From Cocos nucifera (Eukaryota; Streptophyta; Magnoliopsida; Arecales; Arecaceae), in NCBI GenBank assembly GCA_006176705.1, contig QRFJ01000292.1:62001-126000 (forward strand): a stretch of 64,000 nt of DNA, in the 5' to 3' direction. This document shows positions 1 through 10,391 of the stretch, piece by piece; within the stretch, counting starts at the first letter, position 1, and each line of letters opens with the position of its first letter. Below the pieces are notes generated by a model. The model was not told the DNA's origin. It was given only the letters and a program-made list of their open reading frames with translations, and searched no databases. Position numbers and translations under genes: made by a program.

Positions 1-199
1 TCTATCATTGACTTTCTCATTTGATTTCTTTAGGAGATTCTATCCTAGATTCTCATAGCAGCGGTGGCTTGACGACTACAAATGAAAGTTCAAAGAAATC
101 GACTACCAACTCGCTTGATTATGGATGAACAATGGGGGGGGTCCCAGCGACCTCAGCATTCATACAGCCCCCATCATTTTCTTGACAAATTATGCATGA

Positions 200-755
200 G
201 CCGATACCATCTTGATTTAAGATGCCATAGATGAAGTCATATGATGGCTTCATAGATTTGATTGATCATCTAGGAGTTACAAAATTCTCATGATGATTTA
301 GGAGGCTTCTGATGTCTTCTTATGCAAAGGCTTTTAGGTAACCATTCAAAAAGTTGCTTGAGCCTAATATTCTGGACTATGGCCAGGAAGCAAACATTTC
401 TTTGAGTAGCTAGAAGATTCATTCATGACCCATTTTAGCACTAGCCAAAAGGTGCCACGAATCTTCGACGATCTCTTCTCTATTAAGCAGAATAAAGAAG
501 AGACACTGAGAAACTTTGTGGTGCGTTTCAACGCCGCCACACTTGAAGTCAAAGATCTCAATGAAGATTTGGCCATTTCAATCATGAAGAGAGGTCTAAA
601 AGGATCCAGATTTACTTACTCCCTAGATGAGAACCATCCTCGGATATATGCTAAACTTTTGGAGCATGCATTTAAACATATTTACGTGGATGAAGGTGCT
701 TCTTCTCGGCTAAGCAGAAGAAAAATGTTAGAAAAAGAAATAGAAGAAAAGTGAA
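200..755 (+). pseudogene. Tat gag (retrotransposon gag domain), decayed
   Basis: Capsid-type gag homology starts near 200 and is cleanest at 425-754, where a 109-residue frame carries the family pattern: a block around MTHFSTSQK, then LFSIKQNKEETLRNFVVRFN, then a hydrophobic stretch before an Arg-rich end. In Tat elements this domain forms the virus-like particle. Upstream (about 200-420) the homology continues but is broken by stops in every frame. No zinc knuckle could be read downstream. 755-1250 holds only broken gag/protease linker sequence. Not functional. Confidence 0.75.
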
Positions 756-1249
756 GCTCCTGCTGAACCAAGTCAGCAACCAACCGATCAAAGAGTTTCA
801 CCATTCAGGCGAAGTCCAAGGCCGAATAAATATGGCATAAAATATGACTTCTATATTTTGTTGACCGCTCCATGTGCATAAATTTTGGTGAAGATCGAAG
901 GAGCAGAATACCTTTGACACCCCACACCGATGAAGGCACCACCAAGAAGTTGGGATAAGAAGAAGTACTATCAGTTTCATGATGATTATGGTCACGACAC
1001 CGAGCAGTGCATTCAACTTAGGGATGAAATTGAAGTCCTGATTCATTGATGCTTCCTTGACAAATATCGGCACGATCCTTTGACTTTGACTCCAGCCAAT
1101 TGACAACTTCAGCATCAACCCGAGGAACCAAATGACAACCGACCAACAATGGGAGTTATTAATATGATCTCTGGATGATCGAGGGATTGGGAGGCACCTT
1201 TTGAAGAAGAATCAATTAAGAAATGATGCAAAGATAATGTTATTTCTTT

Positions 1250-1760
1250 TTTAGATGAAGATATATGGAAAATCCAAACTCCCCATAATAATGCTATTGT
1301 TGTGTCGATAATGATAGCTAATTATGATGTAAAAATAATTCTTTTAGATAATAAAAATTTGACTGATATTCTATTTTACTCGACTTTCTCTCAGATACGA
1401 CTACCGACTGATTGACTTGAAAAAGTCACTACACCTTTAGTCGATTTTATTGAAGACATGGTCAACATGGAAGAAAAAATTACTCTCCCTCTTACTGCAG
1501 GGACTAAACCATGATAAAGAACCGTTCTCACTATATTATGGTTGACCGAGTTTCTTTGGCTTACAACGCTATACTCGGATGACTCACACTCAACGCACTA
1601 AGAGCAATAGTGTCAACTTTCTATCTTCTAGTCTGATTTTCTACCCACAAAGGAATCGATGAAATGCATGGAGACCAACAGCTAGCATGGCGTTGTTTTA
1701 TTATTTCCACTAAAGGCATCAAACTCGAAGACCCTATGATGATTGATAAACTCGATCAGA
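1250..1760 (+). pseudogene. Tat aspartic protease region, decayed
   Basis: Translation of about 1260-1560 resembles the Tat protease, which cleaves the gag-pol polyprotein. The active-site segment (usually VDNGSSADIL-like in Tat elements) survives as LLDNKNLTDILFY near 1340-1380, so the catalytic D-S/T-G triad is gone. Stops interrupt the frame several times. The linker to RT (1760-1930) has no other recognisable content. Call rests on position between gag and RT plus this weak motif. Confidence 0.6.
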
Positions 1761-1929
1761 AAAAAAATAAAGAAATGGATGAACCAGCAGAATAACTGGT
1801 GCCAATTCTTTTAAAGAAAATAGATCCAATGAAGACTGTTTCAATCAGATCATTGCTATCCAATCAGGAGTGAAGCTAATTAATAGATTTATTAAGGATA
1901 AATGCCGATATATTCGCCTAGTCGACAAT

Positions 1930-2730
1930 CGATATGCCAAAATTTTTTTTGAAAATAATAACTCATCGACTAAACATTGATCCAAAAGCTAAGCTAGTGA
2001 GACAAAAAAAAAATCCTTCGCCCTTAAAAGATAGAAGGCCATTGATAAAGAGGTTGAAAAGCTCCTTACTGCTAACTTTATCAGAGAAACCAACTATCCT
2101 GACTAGCTTGCCAACGTCATGATGTGAGAAAGGCCAATGAAAAATGGTGAATTTGCATCGACTACACCAATTTAAATGAAGCTTGTCCGAAAGATAACTT
2201 TTTTTTACTGAAGATTGATCAGCTGATCGATGCAACATCGGGACACTGACTATTAACATTTATGGATGCCTTTGTGGATTATAATTAGATCTGAATGGCA
2301 CCTGAAGATGAAAAGCATACTACCTTCATAACTGATAAAGGCATTTACTATTACAAGATAATGCTATTTGGTTTAAAAAATGCCGGAGCGACTTATCAAT
2401 GATTGATCAACAAGATACTTAAAGATCAAATTAGACAAAACATGAAAGTCTACGTCGATGATATGCTGGTGAAAAGTACCCAAGCCAACGACTATGTTCG
2501 AGAATTGGAAGAAGCCTTCAATACACTTCAATGACATCGGATAAAATTAAATCTGACTAAGTGTGTCTTCGATGCAACTACCAAAAAATTTCTTAGATTT
2601 CTTATGTTGCAATATGGAATCGAGGCCAACCCAAAGAAAATTAAAGCCATCATCGATATGAAGCACTTGACCTTCAAAAAAGAGATACAATAACTAATAA
2701 AAAAATTACTGTGCTCAGTCAATTTATCTC
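1930..2730 (+). pseudogene. Tat reverse transcriptase, decayed
   Basis: The RT N-terminus is recognisable at 1934-2122 (ITHRLNIDPKAKLVRQKK, a Tat signature before the fingers domain). The core continues in shifting frames: FITDKGIYYYKIMLFGLKNAG near 2325-2390, then the catalytic YVDD at 2451-2462 inside KVYVDDMLVKS. The thumb/connection part runs to about 2720. The active-site aspartates are intact, but stops and frameshifts destroy the frame. Confidence 0.85.
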
Positions 2731-2759
2731 GAAGTCAGCTGAGAGATGTTTACCTTTCT

Positions 2760-3200
2760 TCAAAACTCTATGATAAATGAAGGATTTTTTATGGTCGGAT
2801 GATGCCGACAATCCTTTGAAGATCTGAAGAAGTAGCTTATGTCCCCACCATTACTCGCAAAATCAAAAATGGAAAAAATGTTGTATCATCTCTACATAGC
2901 CACATTAATGAAACCGATCAGTTCAGTCCTTGTTTGAGAAGATGAGGTCCAAATTCAACGACCTATCTGCTATACTAGCAAGGTGTTTCACAATGCCAAA
3001 ATTCAATACTCAAAGATAGAAAAATTGATCTACACCATGATTATATCAACTCAGCAACTTCGTCCATATTTCCAAGCCCATTCGGTCGTGGTCTTAATGG
3101 ATCAACTATTGAAGGCAATCTTAAATCGATCGGACATTTTTGATTGAATGGCAAAATGGACAATCAAACTCAGTGAATTCAACATCCAATATCACCCATG
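2760..3200 (+). pseudogene. Tat RNase H (first), decayed
   Basis: About 2840-3120 translates to a gypsy RNase H pattern: LYIATLMKPISSVLV, an ICYTSKVFHNAKIQYSKIEKL block matching the conserved Y..ER/EK segment, and a QLLKAIL end. In life this domain removes the RNA strand of RNA:DNA hybrids. It is interrupted by stops. Confidence 0.75.
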
Positions 3201-3207
3201 ACCATCA

Positions 3208-3487
3208 ATGAAGGCTCAAGTGTTAGTCAATTTTATCGTCGAATGCACAGTATCCGATGACAAACTAGAACAAGAATCCAATAATGCATCAAAAATAATT
3301 GAAGGCCCTGAGGCCGAACTTGATTCAATATGGATACTTCATGTAGATGGAGCATCCAACTCCCAAGAAAGTGGGGTCGGTCTCATCCTCACCAACTTCG
3401 AAGGGATAATCACCGAGTATGCCCTTCGATTTAACTTTAAAGTATCAAATAATCAAGCTGAATATGAAGCACTGTTAGCCAACTTGA
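3208..3487 (+). pseudogene. Tat second (archaeal-type) RNase H, N-terminal half
   Basis: An open stretch begins at 3208. Its second half reads WILHVDGASNSQESGVG, then TEYALRFNFKVSNNQAEYEALLANL, the N-terminal half of the second RNase H of Tat elements, with the metal-binding D (HVDGA) and E (AEYEALL) present. It is cut by the SIRE LTR after LANL. The continuation (IAKELDD...) is on the minus strand at 40706 and leftward. The last 13 residues of the open frame past 3487 are LTR sequence, not protein. Confidence 0.85.
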
Positions 3488-3759
3488 TGTTGCCCCTAGA
3501 AATAATTTTGATGAGCACAAAATAATTGAGAGGGGTACTAATAATTTTTATTCTTGAAGATATTTTTAAAAGTTATTTTAGAATTTTTAAGAATTTTTGT
3601 ATTATAAAAACTTGGTTAAAGATGATCAATTTAAAATTTACTTGAGTTGGAGCAAAAATTAAAATTTTTCAGAAGCCTCAAGAACTTTCAAGATAACATC
3701 GATTCATTTGGAGGTAGTCTTAAATTATTTGAAAGCTTAAAAGTGAAGATATGATATTT

Positions 3760-4065
3760 TGGATAAAAGAGAAGGACCCCTAGGTCGACCTTTTTTTTTT
3801 GACAACTGGCACACAGGATCGGTATGCTAATTCTGAATTGGCACGCAAAAAGGAATGACCTATGGGGCGCTTCATGAAAAAAGGGGGGACCTATGGGGCA
3901 CCCCCTGTAGGTTCTGTGCATAAGATACAGAATGCAAACTTTCTCGCCTATTACAAAAAAAAGTGACCTATGGAATGCCTTCTGAGGAACTACACAAAAT
4001 CACAGAATGCTGTTTTTCTCGCCCGTGACGAAAGGGGCGACCTAAGGGGTGCCCTCTGTGATAGA
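3760..4065 (+). repeat. Short imperfect subrepeats inside the SIRE-like LTR
   Basis: Three imperfect copies of a block that reads gacctatggggc, then a short purine-rich run, then a 'cagaatgc...tttctcgcc' element. The blocks lie near 3855-3950, 3960-4025 and 4030-4065. The same blocks are present in the 3' LTR on the minus strand (about 41540-41820), and a single similar stretch recurs in the 3' region at 9760-9830. Confidence 0.6.
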
Positions 4066-4637
4066 ATTTCTGTAACGACTATTTTTTTTCTTCGTTCGGC
4101 ACATTTAATATTTTTCAAATGATCTTCAATGGCTACTATTCATCTTTTAGTATTGAATGAAAATTTAAAAGTATTCAAAAAGAAAGAAAATTAAGTGAAT
4201 ATTCAGCTTAAAGAAAACTCAGCCCTAGACAAAAGAAGCATTGATTTCAAGCTCAATCACTTCTCCAATGTGCATTCAAGTCTTCAATCTCTTTGAGAGA
4301 ATTTTTAAAAGCTTCCTCTAGTTTGTGTAAAGATTTTTTTAAAGCTTTATTATGCTCATTAAGGAGCTAAGTATGCTGAACTTGTACATCCTCCTTCACT
4401 CTATTTTACTATTTTGGAGCTCAAGCTTTTGAAGATTTTCGAAGCTTTGAAAGGTTGATCTGATCCTTGAATCGGATTATTTTTGGATTAGCTTGTATTT
4501 GAAAAATAAGTTTTTTAGCTTCGGATAGATAGGGTTGGAGGATCCAATGTTGTATTCATTTGAATATATTAGTAGATTGAAATTCCTAAGTAGGAGCTTG
4601 GGAAGTGAATGTAGGTGCAAGGTTGGCACCGAACCAC

Positions 4638-4644
4638 TATAAAT
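4638..4644 (+). promoter_or_regulatory. Candidate TATA box of SIRE-like LTR
   Basis: tataaat in the context gaaccactataaatc, about 225 bp before the LTR end, followed by a CT-rich stretch typical of plant transcription starts. The same sequence is conserved in the other LTR (ttttata at 40924-40930, minus strand). Confidence 0.5.
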
Positions 4645-4865
4645 CATTTTACTTATGTTGCTCTCTCTTCTTCCTCTTCACTTGCTCTATTGTGCTTATT
4701 TTTTTTATTAAATTAGACTCTTGCATCTTACTTATCTAACTCACCTTATTTTACTTAAAACTTTAAAAGCACATATTGCAATTCTATTTTTAAGTTTAAA
4801 TTTAGAAAAAGAAACTTAATTCATCCCCTTTCTTGATTTTACCAATGCATAGTTGGGGCAACAAG

Positions 4866-4878
4866 TGGTACCAAAGCC
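4866..4878 (+). other. Primer-binding site, initiator Met-tRNA type
   Basis: tggtaccaaagcc lies 2 bp after the LTR end. It is a two-mismatch version of the plant copia PBS (tggtatcagagcc), complementary to the 3' end of initiator methionine tRNA. Confidence 0.75.
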
Positions 4879-4925
4879 CGGTGCTCTAGTCCCTTCTTGA
4901 TTTTACCATCAAGAAAGAAAGATCT

Positions 4926-5840
4926 ATGGCAACTCAAGTAGACACTTCATTTATCGAGGGGCAATTCACAAACTGACCTTCACTTTTCAATCGATCAAAT
5001 TATATCTATTGAAAAGCTCGGATGAAGATTTTTATCCAAGCTCTTGATTATAACATGTGGAGTGTCATAGTGAATGGACCTCACCAACAAAATAAATTGA
5101 TGGAAAGGATATTCTCAAATCTGAAAATGAGTGGGATGAGGTTGACAAAAAAATGCATAACTTAATGCAAAAGCCATGAATAGTTTATACTATGTCCTAG
5201 ATGCAAATGAATTCAATGGGATTTTCACATGTAATTCTGCTAAAAAGATATGGGTTAGATTAAAGGTAACTTATGAAGGTACAAATTAAGTAAAAGAGTC
5301 TAAAATCAATATGCTTATCCATAGATATGAACTCTTCAAAATAAAATCTGATGAGTCTATTATCCAAATGTTTACTCATTTTATTGATATCATTAATGGG
5401 CTCAAAAGTCTTGGTAAATCCTATACTAATAGTGATCTTATAAGAAAGATACTTAGATCTCTACCAAGAACTTGGAAAGCTAAAGTCACAACGATTCAAG
5501 AGGCCAAGGATCTTAACATCCTACCATTAGAGGAGCTTCTCGGATCATTTATGGCACACGAACTCATCATGAAATAACATAGTAAAGAAGAAACTAAAAA
5601 GAAGAAGACTATTGCTCTCAAGTCCGTTACTCAAGAAGAGAAAGATCTGAACCAATCAAACAATGAAGATGATAATGAAGAGCTTGCACTCATCACTCAA
5701 AAATTTAAGAAGTTCATGAAGAAGAGAAGGTAAAGATTGAAAAGAAGGCCATTAATCAAAGAGAAAAAAAGAATAGTTCTTTATATGTTATGAATGCAAG
5801 AAGTCAGGGCATTTTAGATCCGAATGTCCTCAACTTAAGA
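4926..5840 (+). pseudogene. SIRE-like gag with zinc knuckle, decayed
   Basis: Starts at an ATG encoding MATQVDTSFIEG and continues with the SIRE-type gag core (ARMKIFIQALDYNMWSVIVNG near 5015-5075). 5311-5577 is an open segment of the UBN2/retrotransposon gag type (ESIIQMFTHFIDIINGL). A CCHC zinc knuckle, CYECKKSGHFRSEC, is at 5786-5827. Stops (for example just after the N-terminus) and shifts interrupt the frame. In an active element this protein forms the particle and binds the RNA. Confidence 0.8.
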
Positions 5841-6893
5841 AAAGCCCAAAGAAATTCAAAAAGAAGGTTATGGTGGCAACTTGAAGTGATAGTGATGATT
5901 CAAGCTCCGATGATGTCACCCATGAAGAAGCCAATCTTTATCTCATGGCATACAAAAATGAGGTAACATCTGAACCTTCAAATGATTTTATAATTGATGA
6001 ATTGCAAGAGGCTTTTAATGATTTATTAGATGATCTAAAGAAGTTAGGATTAAAGAATAAAGAGCTAAAAAAATAAAACCAATGTTTACTCAAAGAAAAA
6101 GAAGAAATTTCAGCTAAAAATAAAGCTTTAATTCAAGAAAATTAGAACCTAAAAACTGAAGTAAATAAGCTAAAACCTATAGTAGATAAATTTATTTTAA
6201 GTTCAAGTAAATTAAATATAATTCTAAAAAGTTAAAGAGCTATTTATGATAAAGCTGGTCTTGGTTATAATCCACTTAAGAAGCAGAAATTTTTGAAAAA
6301 TATATTTATGAACTTCTCTCAAAATACTGTTTCATATTTCAGCTGTGATAAATTAGACCATAATTTTTTTGCATGCTATTCTAATAAATTTGGTAGCTCT
6401 CATGTAAAAATGATGTGGATTCCTAAAGAAACCATTATGACTAACCAAAAAGGACCCAAGAAAGCTTGGGTACCTAAAGTTAAAATCTGATTTTTTTTAG
6501 GTATGTCTTGCATCCCGAGGATAAAAAAAAAATTGGTATCTTGATAGTGGATGTTCAAGATATATGATCAGTGATGAATCTCAATTCATCACTCTTGAAG
6601 CAAAAGATAGTGGGATGGTTACCTTTGGAGATAATGACAAAGAAAAGATCATTGGAGTAGGTAATATTGGTATCACTCCCTCCATTTTTATTGAAAATAT
6701 TTTGCTAGTAGATGGTTTCAAGCATAATCTTTTAAGTATTAGTCAATTATGTGATAAGGGTTTTAAAGTTACTTTTGAATCTACTTTATGCATTGTAACT
6801 AGTCCTACTAATGAAAACATGAGATTCATTGGATATAGATATGGAAATATTTACATGGTAGACTTGAATGATTTATCTTTGCAAAACATGTAA
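5841..6893 (+). pseudogene. SIRE-like gag tail and protease, decayed
   Basis: 5841-6250 encodes a Lys/Glu-rich stretch consistent with the coiled-coil gag C-terminus of SIRE elements. The protease begins near 6530 with WYLDSGCSRYM, the D-S-G active site being intact at 6543-6551. The 6564-6893 segment carries the core through KHNLLSISQLCDKGFKV, the signature preceding the GAG-pre-integrase domain. A stop follows at 6891. Confidence 0.8.
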
Positions 6894-7935
6894 TGTTTAG
6901 TACCGATGAATGCAAAGATTAGTAAATCTAGTTGGCTATGGCACCGTAGACTTGCACATATAAGTTTCTAAACTCATCAAAAAAAATTTAGTTATTGGGC
7001 TATCCAAACTAAATTTTAAAAAAGATAAAATATGTGATGCATGTTAGTTAAAAAAATAAACTAGAGTTTCATTCAAAAGTAAAAACATTGTTTCAGCTTC
7101 TAGGCCATTGAAATTATTGCATATGGATTTATTTGGATCCACTAGAACTACAAGCTTAGATAAAAAAAGATATAGATTTATGATTATTGATAATTTCTCT
7201 CGATTTATATGAATTTTATTTTTGGCATCTAAGGATGAATTATTTTCAGCTTTTACTAAGTTTTATCGAAAAGTTTCAAATGAAAAAGATCTTTAAATTC
7301 TTAAAATTCATAGTGATCATGGCACCGAGTTTGAAAATTATGATTTTAAAAAGTTTTATGATGAAAAGATATTGATCATAACTTTTTTATACCTAGGACA
7401 CCCCAATAAAATGGGACAGTAGAGAGAAAGAATAGAACACTTGAAGAAATGGCTCGTACCATGCTATGTGAAAGCCACCTTCCAAAGTATTTTTGGGTGG
7501 AGGCAATAAATATGGCATGTTATGTTTTAAATCATGCTCTAATTAGACATCGTTTAGAAAGAACACCTTATGAACTTTGGAAAGGAAGAAAACCCAACAT
7601 TGCTTACTTCCATGTCTTTGGTTGTCGATGTTTTATTTTAAATAATGGTAAAGATAAGTTAGGTAAGTTTGATGCTAAATCAGATGAAGTAATTTTTCTT
7701 GGTTGTTCTATCTCTAGTAAAGCCTTTAGAGTTTTCAATAAAAGAACCTTAGTTGTAAAAGAATCAATATATGTTGTCTTTGATGAAGCTAATGATCTTC
7801 CAACAAGAAAAAGAGAGGGTATTGATGATGTAGGTAAAATAATTGAAGATATGAATGAGCTCACTATAAAGAAGTCATCAGTCCAAAATGACAAGGTATT
7901 TGAAGATAAAAAGAAGGATGAAGATCAATAAGAAC
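6894..7935 (+). pseudogene. SIRE-like integrase, decayed
   Basis: The zinc-binding N-terminus is suggested by SWLWHRRLAHISF near 6930-6970. The catalytic core continues with LLHMDLFGS (first D), IHSDHGTEF (second D, about 7305-7335) and VERKNRTLEEMA (E, about 7415-7455), so all three acidic residues are present although in different frames. 7449-7931 is open and holds the core end, the ERTPYELWKGRKPNIAYFHV block and the C-terminal domain. A stop sits in the P-Q-*-N-G position just before the catalytic E. Confidence 0.82.
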
Positions 7936-9110
7936 AATCCAAAGGTTCAAATGACCTTCCGAAAGAATGGAGGTATGTTCACAATCATCCCAAAGAACTC
8001 ATCATTGGTGATCCTACACATGGGGTAAGAACTCGATCCTCACTAAGAGATGTGAATAATTATTTTGCTTTTGTCTCTCATTTTGAACCAAAAACTATTG
8101 ATGAAGTCAAAAAAGATCATAATTAAATAAATGCAATGCAAGAAGAACTTAATCAATTTAAAAGAAATAATGTATGGACCCTAGTTGAAAGACTAAAAGA
8201 TCATCTTATAATTAGAACAAAATGGGTGTTTAAAAATAAATTAGATAAAAATAAAAATGTCATAAGAAACAAAGCAAGATTAGTAGTTAAAGGGTATAAT
8301 CAACAAGAAGGAACTGATTTTGATGAGTTTTTTGTACCCATTGCTAGACTAGAATCTATAAGACTCTTACTTGCTTATGCATATTTTATGAACTTAAAAT
8401 TATTTCAAATGGATATAAAAAGTGCTTTTCTAAATAGATTCATTATGGAGAAGTATATGTAGAACAGCTTCCTAATTTTGAAAATCATACTTTCCAAAAT
8501 CATGTTTTCAAATTAAATAAAGCTCTATATGGTTTAAAACAAGCTCCTAGAGCTTGGTACGAAAGATTAAGTAAATTCTTGCTAGAAAATGGTTTCACTA
8601 GAAGAAAAGTAGATACAACTCTTTTTATAAAAAAAAAAGATTGATAATATTCTTGTGATACAAATATATGTTGATGATATCATCTTTGGATCCACTAATG
8701 AAACTTTATACCAAGATTTTGCTAAGCTCATGCAGGAAGAGTTCGAGATGAGCATGATGGGAGAACTTACTTTCTTCCTTAGACTCCAAATTAAGTAGTC
8801 TAAAAATGGGACCTTCATAAGCCAAAGCAAGTACACAAAGAAACTATTAAAAATATTTGGAATGAAGACCTCTAAATGCATTGGCACACCTATGAGTCCT
8901 TCATGCAAGCTTGACAAAGATGAAAATGGCAAGAGTGTTGATTTAAAACTTTACAGAGGTATGATACGATCCTTGTTATATCTTACTGTTAGTAGATCTG
9001 ATATCATGTTCAGTGTTTGTATGTGTACAAGATTTCAATCTAACCCTAAAGAATCTCACTTAAATGCTGTTAAAAGAATCTTGAAATATTTAAATAAAAT
9101 TTAAACTTTT
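7936..9110 (+). pseudogene. SIRE-like reverse transcriptase, decayed
   Basis: A linker (7936-8130) leads to an open 108-residue segment starting at 8136: NVWTLVERLKDHL, TKWVFKNKLDKN and ARLVVKGYNQQEG, then QMDIKSAFLN with the first catalytic Asp. The YVDD box is intact at 8667-8678 (QIYVDDIIFGSTN). The thumb region is at 8862-9104 (GMIRSLLYLTVSRSDI). A frameshift after SAFLN and a stop near 8800 make it inactive. Confidence 0.85.
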
Positions 9111-9129
9111 GGCTTATGATTTTTCAAAC

Positions 9130-9545
9130 AATCATCTATAAATTTGATAGGATACTCAGATGCAGATTTTGTAGGATGTAAATTGGATAGAAAAATTACT
9201 AGTGAAACGTGCAAATTTCTCGGTGTAAACTTAATTTCTTGGTTTAATAAGAAATAAAATTCGGTGACATTGTCTATGACTGAGGTCGAATATATTATAG
9301 TTGAAAGTTATTGTGCTCAAATCTTGTGGATTAGGCAACAGCTCAAAAATTTTAGAGTAAACCATAATAACATTCCTATAAGATGTGATAACACTAGTGC
9401 CATCAACTTAACTAAAAATCCAATCCAACATTCTAGGTCAAAATACATAAAAATTAGAGATCATTTTATAAGAGAGCATGTGCAAAATAATGATGTATTG
9501 ATTGACTTTGTTTTCTCTGAGAAATAATTGGCAGACATCTTTACA
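9130..9545 (+). pseudogene. SIRE-like RNase H, decayed
   Basis: Starts at GYSDADFVG (first catalytic Asp), followed by MTEVEYIIVES (Glu) and CDNTSAINLTKNP (second Asp), ending with HFIREHVQNND and a FTKFLNEDKF tail. Catalytic residues are conserved. Stops lie at about 9257 and 9525. Confidence 0.85.
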
Positions 9546-10391
9546 AAATTTTTGAATGAAGACAAATTTTGTGAAATTAAAAGGGAGTTAGGTATCTTGG
9601 ATCCACTATCTTAAAGATCTCAAGTGGTCTTTCTCAAAATCATCCTATCAATGAATCTTTTAAAATAGAATCTACTCATTTTTCTTGTAAAAAATTCCTT
9701 GATTCTCACTCTTGATCCTTATTTTGTTCAAAAAGAGGCTAAATTGAATTTTTGATCCAGATGGGGCGCCCCCTAGGTCACCCCATGCAAAAAGGGACGT
9801 TCTAAGGGACACCCCAAAGGATATTTTTATTCTTTTCTTAAATTTTTTCTTCGGACTTTAAGAAATTGGGATACTGTTCATCTCTCCATTTTTCATAGGT
9901 CATCTCCTTCTCTTCTTTCACTCAAGCGTTTGCCTCTTCTCTCTCGCTGAACCTTTTTTTACCAAAATTCTATCATAACCACCTTCCAAACCACACCAAA
10001 CCTCCTCCAAAACAAACTCTTGACGGCTCTCTATCCCTTCCCTCTTCTATTCCCACTATTTGTCTTCTATCTCTCAACCTACCACAAGCCCTAATCTTCA
10101 ATCGAACCCTAGTTTTTCTTGAAAATTTACTCTCTCCGATAAATCTTTCATATCCTTGATCCTTCTTCCCTCTCTCCGCCACTATCTTGTTGCAGTTCCT
10201 ACTGCTGCTCAACAAATGGTGCCCAGGATGAAACTCCCTCAGCGCTGGAAGTTCACCTACGGGATTGAGGAAGAATAGAAGAAGAAAAAGAAGACTGCTT
10301 CTGCTCCAGACCTGACACTTGTTCCGAGACCCTCTGCTTCTCTAGTAACTCCCAGCAAGAAACCTCTTTCTGGTAGAAAGATTGCTCTAGA
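9546..10391 (+). pseudogene. SIRE-like 3' region with start of env-like/unknown ORF (cut)
   Basis: Long non-pol 3' region typical of SIRE/Maximus elements. 9750-9830 repeats the LTR-type 'ggggcgccccctagg' text and 9890-10210 is CT-rich leader. A candidate ORF starts at ATG 10216 (MVPRMKLPQRWKFTYG), with an early stop, and runs to the insertion of element A at 10392. Its continuation is 44607 and leftward on the minus strand. Function of this third ORF (sometimes called env-like) is not established. The call is from position and element type. Confidence 0.5.

Larger units (their letters stand above)
1..3487 (+). mobile_element. Ty3/gypsy Tat-type retrotransposon, 5' part (interrupted)
   Basis: Degenerate gypsy internal region with domains in the order gag, protease, RT, RNase H and a second, archaeal-type RNase H. 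That second RNase H is the hallmark of the Tat lineage. The left LTR lies outside the window. The coding sequence stops in mid-domain at 3487, where the SIRE-like LTR begins. Its missing right half (rest of second RNase H, integrase, 3' LTR) is found in opposite orientation at 37103-40706. Stops and frameshifts occur throughout, so this is the oldest layer of the nest. Confidence 0.85.
3488..4863 (+). repeat. SIRE-like 5' LTR
   Basis: Begins tgttgcccctag and ends gggcaaca, directly before the primer-binding site. It aligns along its length with the reverse complement of 40707-42119 (the 3' LTR). The start is set by the abrupt end of Tat coding sequence and by the matching terminus in the other copy. 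Length 1376 bp. Confidence 0.85.
3488..10391 (+). mobile_element. Ty1/copia SIRE-like retrotransposon, 5' LTR through env-like region (interrupted)
   Basis: Order LTR, Met-tRNA-type PBS, gag with zinc knuckle, protease, integrase, RT, RNase H, then a long 3' region, as in the SIRE/Maximus lineage. It inserted into the second RNase H of the Tat element. The 5-bp TSD is cttga (3483-3487) on the left and, read on the minus strand, cttgg (40706-40702) on the right. The element is cut at 10392 by copia element A. Its remaining 3' region and 3' LTR are at 40707-44607 in opposite orientation. Confidence 0.85.

Noticed and set aside
9973..10215. 80-aa minus-strand ORF in the SIRE 3' region
   Set aside because: Lies opposite a CT-rich leader; Arg/Gly-rich composition follows from the base bias and no homologue is recognised.
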